Assembly: GCF_004343035.1 (NCBI RefSeq)
Contig: NZ_SMCQ01000008.1
Span: 1 to 64,000 of the forward strand
DNA length: 64,000 nucleotides
From: Longibaculum muris
Lineage (GTDB): Bacteria > Bacillota_I > Bacilli_A > Erysipelotrichales > Coprobacillaceae
Direction of reading: 5' to 3'
Below are positions 54,290 through 62,100 of the stretch, piece after piece. The position numbers and the translations under genes were made by a program. The notes beneath the pieces are model-generated. The model was given only the letters and a program-made list of their open reading frames with translations. It ran no database searches and was not told the origin of the DNA. Position 1 is the stretch's first letter, and each line of letters opens with the position of its first letter.

Positions 54290-57200
54290 TTATTCATTTT
54301 CTTTTCTTTTTTTATAGACTACAACACCTACGACGAAAGCCATTAATGCTGTTAAAGCAAATCCAGCTAATAAGCTTTGATCTTCTGTTTTTACAACTGT
54401 TGTTTGTTGATTATCAACAATTGGTTTCTTATCATTATTATTTGGAGTTTGGTTATCATTGTTATTAGGTGTTTGATTATCATTGCTATCTGGTACTTGA
54501 TTGTCATCAGAATCTTCTTTATGATCAAGATCATTGATGAAATTAATTGATGCAATATTTAATTCATCTCTATCTGATAATCCTTTAGCAAAAATTTCAC
54601 CCATTCTTGTTGAATCAACAATTTTACCATTTTCAACAATGACCAAACCACCTTTCCAAGCTGGATCACTAGCTAATTGTTCTTTACCATATTGAATAGC
54701 TTTAGCAACCCAAGATGCAAATTGTGGATTATTCAAATATGGTGTATGTCCACCAATATTATAACGAATATCATTTTCTTCAATATATTTTGCAGACTTT
54801 AAAGCACCATTTAACCAACTATCAATCTTTGACATCATGACAGTTCCACCACCTAAATGCACTTGTGCTCCCAATGTATCACCACTATAAAGAACTTTAT
54901 TTGTTAAATCAGCCAATTGCCCTCCTCCTGGTGTATGTTCATCAGGAATTTCAATAAATTGGAAAGTATTATCCGCAACAATTATTGTTTGCATATCTTT
55001 GATTGTTGTATAATCAAATAACTCTACTAAATCAACTCCATTTAATTTTGTATGTGGCTCATTTTCTGGCCAAACAAGTGTTGTTATTTCTTTTAACCTT
55101 TCATCCTTAGCAATCTGAGCTAAATTGTTCACATGATCACCATGATTATGTGTTAAGAAAATCTTTAATGATTCACATTTATCACCAATCACACTCTTAA
55201 TCACTTGATTAATCACATTTTCACCATAGAAATCAACATCAATCATAAATGCTTCTTTTCCATCGCTACTTACATAGATAATTGGATTCTCCAAATCAGT
55301 ACCATTTAACATGTACCATTTTCCTTTACCAGCATTCTCCATTTCAATCACAAAGAAGTTTCCATATTGTTTTGTAATTGGACTTTCACGTTCTGCTCTA
55401 TCTGCATCAATAGCCTTTTGATCAAATCCCATGACTAATGATGTAATAGAATCATCAGCCCCTAAATCATATCCCCACCATCCATGAGAATCAATATGGA
55501 ATTTCAATGATACATTTCCTTCTTGACTTGTTGCAATAACATCTGTTCCACCACGAGTCGTTTCTTGATTAAATACTTTTGAATCATAAACAGAATCCAT
55601 ATCATATTTTAAATTTGTTTTTGGATCCATATCATTAATTTGATCTAATAATCCTAATAACTCATCAATATATACTTTATCAAGTTTATTCTTTTGACTA
55701 TCAATCACACTATATCCAGGATTAGCATCTAATAATTGTTTCACTTGTTTTACATTTGTATAGAAGTTAAGCATATTATAATAACTCATACCTGCTTCTG
55801 ATTTTCCATTTAGATATTCTGAATTTAAATAAACATCTTTTAATTGAATATCAACTGTTAATGCTTTTTCTTTACTATCTTTAGTTGCCATTAAATCCTT
55901 TGTATTTAAATGAGCTTTTAATAATTCAGAGACTTTTTGGTTTGTTTTTGTTCCATCTTTTTCATATCTAGGAATAATAACTTCATTAATAGCTTTATCA
56001 TAACTTGCTGTTAATTGAACACTATCATCTTTTGTTTGTTTATAAACCCAATCAATAGCATCTTTATTTAAACACATTAATCCTGTTGCACCATGATAAT
56101 AAGTAGATCCTACTGTTTTAAAATCATCATCAGAATATTTGGTTTGTTTTACTTTTTTATTAATATCTAATTGACTATATCCTTTATCTTTATACATTTT
56201 AACAAGTACATCATAAGGAATTGTCACTTCTGTATAAGGACCAGTAAAATCATTTTCACCTCTATGGAACCAAATAGAAATATCATTATCAACATATGTT
56301 TGACAGTATTCCACCATTGTTTTGTACGCTTCTTTATCTTCACTTGATTTATCACCAGATACAATTGATGTATTACATGGTAGATAAGCAGTAAATAGTT
56401 GAGGTGCTTGATAAACAGCTGATGACATAAATACTCCACCTTGTGAGTTACCTACTGCATAAACTCTATTTGTATCAACTGCATAATGATCAATAAAATA
56501 TTGAACAGTTTGATCAATGTCTTTGCCAGGATTATATTTATTTGGTTGGTTTTCACCTAAACATTGAATCGTCACCATAATCGTATCTTCAGGTGCGTTA
56601 GTAGAAAACGTTTTTGGTGTTAAATCAATATCTAATTCCACCCCAAAATTATCTTTTCCATATAATCTCTCGTCAGGTGTATTTGTTCGATATTGTTGTC
56701 CTCCTCCTGTACAATGAACAACCATAGGATATTTTTTATTTTTCGAATAATTTTCTGGTAAATAATATTTTACATAAATTTTATTATCTGATGTTTGACT
56801 ATCTAATTTCAAATCTTTAAACTCATCAGAAGCAATATTACGAATGTTATCCTGATTAAAAGTTTTTTCTGTATCCTTTGAACTCAAGATATTACCATTT
56901 GTAGCAACAATATCTACCATTTGTTTCACTTTAAACTCACTAACATATCTTCTAAAATTTCCACCTGGAGCCGTTAAGACTCCTGCAGCAGAATGTGTAT
57001 CAACATCTAAAACGATTTTATTACCATTCACGTCGATATCTTCAACTTCTATTTTTTCATTTGGATATAAGATATCTTGTATAACAAAGTCCTCTTTCTT
57101 CAAATTTTTACCATTAACATCTTCGTCATACTCTAAAGTAATTGAAGATAATGCTCTTTGTGGATAAGTTCCAAAACCTGGAATTTCTCCACACCAACTT

Positions 57201-57331
57201 ACATCACTTACTGCGCTAATTTTAATGTTTGATGTCTCGATAGCATGAACACTGTTCATAGGTATGTAAGACAATGTTAGTGCAGTTGCAACAAAAGCTT
57301 TTGCGATTGTTTTAACAAAATCTTTTTTCAT
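54290..57331 (-). CDS. Surface protein fusing an alpha/beta-hydrolase esterase to a metallo-beta-lactamase domain
   Basis: 1013 residues. Signal peptide 1-30; an Ig-like/N-domain (about 38-140); alpha/beta-hydrolase (about 180-435) with probable triad Ser296 (GNSQGG), Asp361 (ENDFTG) and His413 (YYHGA); helical linker (440-590); MBL domain (about 650-905) with ligands His728, His730, Asp732, His733 (HNHGDH), His799, Asp818 and His862 (GGHTPY); Asn/Pro repeat DNQTPNNN; TM helix 985-1006; basic tail KKRKENE. So both catalytic domains face outside. Substrate unknown: esterase plus MBL hydrolase suggests two-step cleavage of an ester or acylated polymer. No LPXTG. Cre site upstream. Confidence 0.88.
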   Translation of the reverse strand: MKKDFVKTIAKAFVATALTLSYIPMNSVHAIETSNIKISAVSDVSWCGEIPGFGTYPQRALSSITLEYDEDVNGKNLKKEDFVIQDILYPNEKIEVEDIDVNGNKIVLDVDTHSAAGVLTAPGGNFRRYVSEFKVKQMVDIVATNGNILSSKDTEKTFNQDNIRNIASDEFKDLKLDSQTSDNKIYVKYYLPENYSKNKKYPMVVHCTGGGQQYRTNTPDERLYGKDNFGVELDIDLTPKTFSTNAPEDTIMVTIQCLGENQPNKYNPGKDIDQTVQYFIDHYAVDTNRVYAVGNSQGGVFMSSAVYQAPQLFTAYLPCNTSIVSGDKSSEDKEAYKTMVEYCQTYVDNDISIWFHRGENDFTGPYTEVTIPYDVLVKMYKDKGYSQLDINKKVKQTKYSDDDFKTVGSTYYHGATGLMCLNKDAIDWVYKQTKDDSVQLTASYDKAINEVIIPRYEKDGTKTNQKVSELLKAHLNTKDLMATKDSKEKALTVDIQLKDVYLNSEYLNGKSEAGMSYYNMLNFYTNVKQVKQLLDANPGYSVIDSQKNKLDKVYIDELLGLLDQINDMDPKTNLKYDMDSVYDSKVFNQETTRGGTDVIATSQEGNVSLKFHIDSHGWWGYDLGADDSITSLVMGFDQKAIDADRAERESPITKQYGNFFVIEMENAGKGKWYMLNGTDLENPIIYVSSDGKEAFMIDVDFYGENVINQVIKSVIGDKCESLKIFLTHNHGDHVNNLAQIAKDERLKEITTLVWPENEPHTKLNGVDLVELFDYTTIKDMQTIIVADNTFQFIEIPDEHTPGGGQLADLTNKVLYSGDTLGAQVHLGGGTVMMSKIDSWLNGALKSAKYIEENDIRYNIGGHTPYLNNPQFASWVAKAIQYGKEQLASDPAWKGGLVIVENGKIVDSTRMGEIFAKGLSDRDELNIASINFINDLDHKEDSDDNQVPDSNDNQTPNNNDNQTPNNNDKKPIVDNQQTTVVKTEDQSLLAGFALTALMAFVVGVVVYKKRKENE

Positions 57332-57374
57332 ATTTTTTCCTCCCTTACTGTAACTACACTTATTTTACCATTAT

Positions 57375-57388
57375 TGTAAGCGCTTTGA
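57375..57388. promoter_or_regulatory. Catabolite-responsive element (cre) upstream of the esterase-MBL gene
   Basis: TGTAAGCGCTTTGA matches the cre core TGWAARCGYTWNCW except near its 3' end. It lies just ahead of a TAAAAT -10 on the minus strand, so CcpA repression by preferred sugars is predicted. Confidence 0.6.
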
Positions 57389-57539
57389 TATTTTGTAAAA
57401 ATAAATGAACAACGTCTTTTGAAACAAATATCAGATAAAAAAATATGTCTCATTTTTTGAGACATTAGTATATTTTTATTAAGAAGAAAAATATGTTTGT
57501 TGAAATATTCAATAAATATGATAGAATCAATAAATAAAA

Positions 57540-57561
57540 TAAAAAAACCACTTTCGTGGTT
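57540..57561 (-). terminator. Terminator of tRNA-Gln
   Basis: Minus-strand AACCAC-GAAA-GTGGTT with a long T-tail. Confidence 0.85.
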
Positions 57562-57572
57562 AGGTTTCTATC

Positions 57573-57648
57573 TGGCTGGGGTACTTGGATTCGAACCGAG
57601 GAAATGTCAGATTCAGAGTCTGATGCCTTACCGCTTGGCTATACCCCA
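57573..57648 (-). tRNA. tRNA-Gln (anticodon CTG)
   Basis: 76 nt with encoded CCA. Acceptor TGGGGTA pairs with TACCCCA, anticodon stem TCAGA / TCTGA with loop CTCTGAA gives CTG (reads CAG), T-loop TTCGAAT. It is divergent from gltX; in Bacillota a non-discriminating GltX charges tRNA-Gln with Glu before GatCAB amidation (established). Confidence 0.95.
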
Positions 57649-57660
57649 ATCATCTACTAT

Positions 57661-57689
57661 ATTATAGAACCTTTTTTTCAAGAAGTAAA
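57661..57689 (-). promoter_or_regulatory. Promoter of tRNA-Gln
   Basis: Minus-strand TTTACT (57684-57689), 17-bp spacer, TATAAT (57661-57666), 12 nt before the mature 5' end. Confidence 0.65.
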
Positions 57690-57699
57690 GGAGAAGTAT

Positions 57700-59097
57700 A
57701 TGAAAATCAGAACACGTTTTGCACCTAGTCCAACTGGCTATATGCATATTGGAAATTTAAGAACTGCTTTGTATTGTTATTTGATTGCTAAACATGATGG
57801 TGGTGACTTCATTTTAAGAATTGAAGATACTGACCAACAAAGAGAAGTTGAGGGAGCTATTGACTTAATCTATCAAGTGATGGAAGAAACTGGTCTCTAT
57901 TATGATGAAGGTCCTGATAAAGATGGTGGTGTAGGACCATACATTCAATCTCAAAGATTACCTATTTATCATGAATATGCTCAAAAATTAATAGAATTAG
58001 GTGGTGCTCACTATTGTTTTTGTGAAGGTGAATTAGAAGGCGAAGATCCATGTATTCATTTATCACAAGAAGAAATTCAAGAAAAGTTAAACGAAGGTAT
58101 TCTGCATGTTATTAGACAAACAATTCCAACAACTGGAACAACTTCTTTTGATGATGAAGTTTATGGACATATTGAAGTAGAAAATCAAACATTAAATGAA
58201 GGTATCTTAATTAAAAGTGATGGTTATCCTACATATAACTTTGCAAATGTTATTGATGATCATTTGATGAATATTACTCATGTTGTAAGAGGAAATGAAT
58301 ATTTATCAAGTACCCCTAAATATAATTTAATTTATAATGCTTTTGATTGGCAAATTCCTACTTATATTCATTTACCACCTGTTAATAAAGATGAAACCCA
58401 TAAGTTAAGTAAACGTAATGGAGATGCTTCTTATCAGGATTTAAAGAAACAAGGTTATTTAAAAGAAGCTATTTTAAATTATATTGCTTTACTTGGTTGG
58501 TCTCCAGAAGATGAAGAAATTTTATCTTTAGATGATTTAATTCAACAGTTTAATATTGCTCATATATCTAAATCACCTGCTATTTTTGATATTGATAAGT
58601 TAAAATGGATGAATGGTGTTTATTTAAGAAATATGTCTTTAGAACAATTCCATGAATTGTTGTTACCTTATTATCAATCTATTACTAGAGATGTTGATTT
58701 ATTAGAATTATCAAGAGTTTTACAACCAAGATTAGAAAAGTTATCTGATGTTGAAGAAAGTATTGATTTTATTAATGAACCACATCCATTTGATGCTAGT
58801 ATTTATACACATAAAAAAATGAAAACAAATCCAGAAAATTCTTTAGAAGCATTATTACTTGTTAGAGAAAGAATTGAAAACTTTAATGAATTTGATAATG
58901 ATGAAGCAATGAGTGATTTCTTTGTTAATCTTGCTAAGGAAAAAGAATTAAAGAATGGTCGTATTATGTGGCCAGTTCGTGTTGCTTTAACAAATAAGTC
59001 ATTTACTCCTGGGGGAGCAGTTGAAATTGCTCATATCTTAGGTAAAGAAGAAACATTGAGAAGAATTGATCAAGCAATTATTGATTTACAACAATAA
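57700..59097 (+). CDS. gltX: Glutamyl-tRNA synthetase
   Basis: 465 residues, class I synthetase. HIGH-type motif PSPTGYMHIG near the N-terminus, KMSKS-type motif KLSKRNG, IEDTDQQREV and YNFANVIDDH all present. It loads Glu on tRNA-Glu and, as no GlnRS is typical of these bacteria, probably also on tRNA-Gln. The ATG at 57700 follows AAAGGAG; an upstream in-frame extension would run through the tRNA gene on the other strand and is an artefact. Confidence 0.96.
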   Translation: MKIRTRFAPSPTGYMHIGNLRTALYCYLIAKHDGGDFILRIEDTDQQREVEGAIDLIYQVMEETGLYYDEGPDKDGGVGPYIQSQRLPIYHEYAQKLIELGGAHYCFCEGELEGEDPCIHLSQEEIQEKLNEGILHVIRQTIPTTGTTSFDDEVYGHIEVENQTLNEGILIKSDGYPTYNFANVIDDHLMNITHVVRGNEYLSSTPKYNLIYNAFDWQIPTYIHLPPVNKDETHKLSKRNGDASYQDLKKQGYLKEAILNYIALLGWSPEDEEILSLDDLIQQFNIAHISKSPAIFDIDKLKWMNGVYLRNMSLEQFHELLLPYYQSITRDVDLLELSRVLQPRLEKLSDVEESIDFINEPHPFDASIYTHKKMKTNPENSLEALLLVRERIENFNEFDNDEAMSDFFVNLAKEKELKNGRIMWPVRVALTNKSFTPGGAVEIAHILGKEETLRRIDQAIIDLQQ

Positions 59098-59101
59098 CAA
59101 A

Positions 59102-59141
59102 AGGAATGGAAGTATAATTTATACGACCATTCCTCTTTTTG
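59102..59141. terminator. Bidirectional terminator
   Basis: AGGAATGG / CCATTCCT outer stem with an inner GTATA/TATAC pair, between gltX and the PL8 gene. Confidence 0.75.
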
Positions 59142-62100
59142 TTATTTCACTTGATTTTTCTTTTTCTTGTTGATAAGTAATGCCATAGCACACATTGATA
59201 TACCTAATAATCCTATATACATTTGATATTGTGTATTGTCTGATGTTTCTACTTTTTCTTCTGTTGTTGGTTGATTGTTGTTTTGTTCAGGTTCTCCAGG
59301 TTTATTTTCATCTGGTTTGTTTTCGTCTGGTTTATCTGGTGTTACAACAATATCCACTTCTTTTTCTTCTAATTTTTCTACTGCTTCTTGTAATTTCTTT
59401 ACAATTGCATCTACTGTTTCTTGTGTTGCAGTTTCATCTTTATAGATTTCTTCTGCTTCTTTTAATACTGCAGTCAATACTTCTACTGTTTCATCTGTAT
59501 ATAATTTTGTATCAATCGCTTTTGCTTCTTGAATAGCTTTTTCTAAAGCTTTCTTATCAGCTTTCTTGACTAATGCTTTGATGGCTGCATTTAAGTCTTC
59601 TACAGCTTTATCAACTTGTTTTTGTGTTGCATTTTCATCTACATAGATTGCTTTTACATCTTCTAATACTTTTTCTAATTCCTTAACTGTATCTTGGATG
59701 TATAATTCTTTATCTACTTCTTGTGCTTTATTGATAGCTTCTTCTAAAGCTTTCTTATCAGCTTTCTTAACTAATGCTTTGATAGCTGCATTTAAGTCTT
59801 CTACAGCTTTATCAACTTGTTTTTGTGTTGCAGTTTCATCTTCATAGATTGCTTTTACATCTTCTAATACTTTTTCTAATTCTTTTACTGTATCTTGGAT
59901 GTATAATTCTTTATCTACTTCTTGTGCTTTATTGATAGCTTCTTCTAAAGCTTTCTTGTCTGCTTTTTTAACTAAACTTTCAATTGCATTTTTCAATTGT
60001 TTCTTAGCATCAAGAATTTCTTCTGGAGTTGCTTTTTTATTTTTATAAACTGCAATTACATTTTCTAATGCTTCTTGATATTTAGAAACACTTGCTGATG
60101 TATAAAGACTTGTATCGATATTTTTATTTTCATCATAGTATGCTTTTAAGTCACCTTTTAAAGACACACCATAAACTTCGAATTCCCATAAAGAATATCC
60201 AAATTCTCCTACTGGTTGAATTCCTAACATTCTTACATATCTACCAATAGTGTCAGCTTCATACTTAAATTCTTTAATACCTGCTGATCCATTTGTTACA
60301 TGTGTGATATCAGTCCAGTTTTCCCCATCATTAGAAACTTGAAGCTTATATTCCTTACCACATGCTCCTTCCCAATTTAACACAATCTTTGAAATATAGT
60401 AATTATCTTGTAAATCAACATAAATCCACTCGTCATTTGATTTACGATTAGATACCCATCTTGATTGTTGATCATTAATTTTATCAGTATTTCCATCAAA
60501 GGCTAATGATGAATAATATTGTTTATTTCCATCTTTTGGATCAATAAATTCAGAGCTTGCTTTTGAAGGTTTGTTTAAAGCAATATTTGTTGTATTAGGT
60601 TTTTCTGTTAATTCACCATAGACTTCAAATTCCCATAAAGAATATCCATACTTAGCGCCAACTTTAACACCTTGCATCTTAACATATCTTCCAGTGATTA
60701 ATTCATCTAGCTTAATTTCTTGAATACCTATTCCATCTGTTCGATGGATAACTTCTTGCCATGTTTCTTGATCATCAGAAACAAGAATCTTATACTCGTG
60801 TTTACTGTCTCCTTCCCAATTTAAGACAATCTTTGAAATATCATAAGTATCTTCCAAATCCACATAAATCCATTCATCATTTGAATAATCACGATTAGAT
60901 ACCCATCTTGATTGTTTTCCATTAATTGTTGCTGATGATCCATCAAAAGCTAATGATGAATAATATTGTTTACCTCCATCAATATATTCTGAACTTGCTT
61001 TTGAAGGTTTATTTAAAGCAATATTAATTTCTTCTGGTTCTGGTTCACTTTGTTCTCCTACAAGTGCTCCATAAACTTCAAATTCCCATATTGAATATCC
61101 AAATTTATTTACTGGTTCTACTCCCAACATTCTTACATATCTACCAGTAGTTGGTTCTTCATAATTAAATTCAGTAATTCCAGCTTTACCTTCAGTCACA
61201 TGTGTGATATCTGTCCAGTTTTCTCCATCTTCTGATACTTGGAGTTTATATTCTTTAGCATATGCATCTTCCCAGTTCAAGACAATATTACTAATTTCAT
61301 AAGATGCTTGTAAATCAACATAAATCCAATCATCATTATGTTTACGATCTGATGCCCATCTTGATTGGAAACTGTTCGTTTTTTCTACACTTCCATCAAA
61401 GGCATTTTTTGCTGATAGGGAACTGCTATATTCGCTGCGTGCTTTTGCAGGTTTATTTAAAGCAATATTAGATGCTGTACCGTAAACCTTGATTTCAAAG
61501 ATATTAATTCCATAGTTCTTTCCACTAACAATTCTTGATTTAAGTGAATGGACTTTAATATAGCGTCCTGTCACTGCTTCATCAAAATTAATTTCATCAG
61601 TTAGAGTTTGATCAGTTTTTAATGAAGATTTGACTGTTTTCCAATTTTTATTATCAGATGAAACTTCAATCTGATAATTATCTGAACATGCAGCTTCCCA
61701 ATTAATGACAACTGCATTCATATTTGATTCTTTTCCTAAATCAATACTAATCCATTCATCATTTGAATCACGTTTTGATGCCCATCTTGTAGAAGTATCA
61801 CCATCTACTGCTAAACTTCCAACAAGTGATGAATCAACATTAGAAATAGAACTTGTCGTAGTTGGTTGATTTAATGAAAGAAGTTTTCCTTCATTAAATG
61901 TTAATTCTTTAATTTGATAATGTTTGTCCTTAGCAGATTTCATGACAATCTTTACATAATGACAAATCTTACCAATATTAATTGTTTCTTCTTTTCCTTT
62001 TCCATCTTTAACAGATGAGATTAATTGATAATCTTCTCCATCTTGAGAAATATAAACATCATACTCAGTTGCATATTGATCACCCCATAAGATGTTCATG

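Noticed and set aside
57556-57699. Extended N-terminus of gltX through the upstream region
   Set aside because: It would translate across the antisense tRNA-Gln gene. The ATG at 57700 has a good ribosome binding site and the canonical RTRFAPSPTG start.
59195-59536. Plus-strand hydrophobic Leu-rich frame opposite the FIVAR region
   Set aside because: Antisense shadow of the repetitive Lys/Glu/Ala-rich coding strand; no start signals and no family.
59540-59975. Regular repeats that might look like a CRISPR array
   Set aside because: The unit is 201 bp, in frame, and encodes FIVAR modules without spacers.
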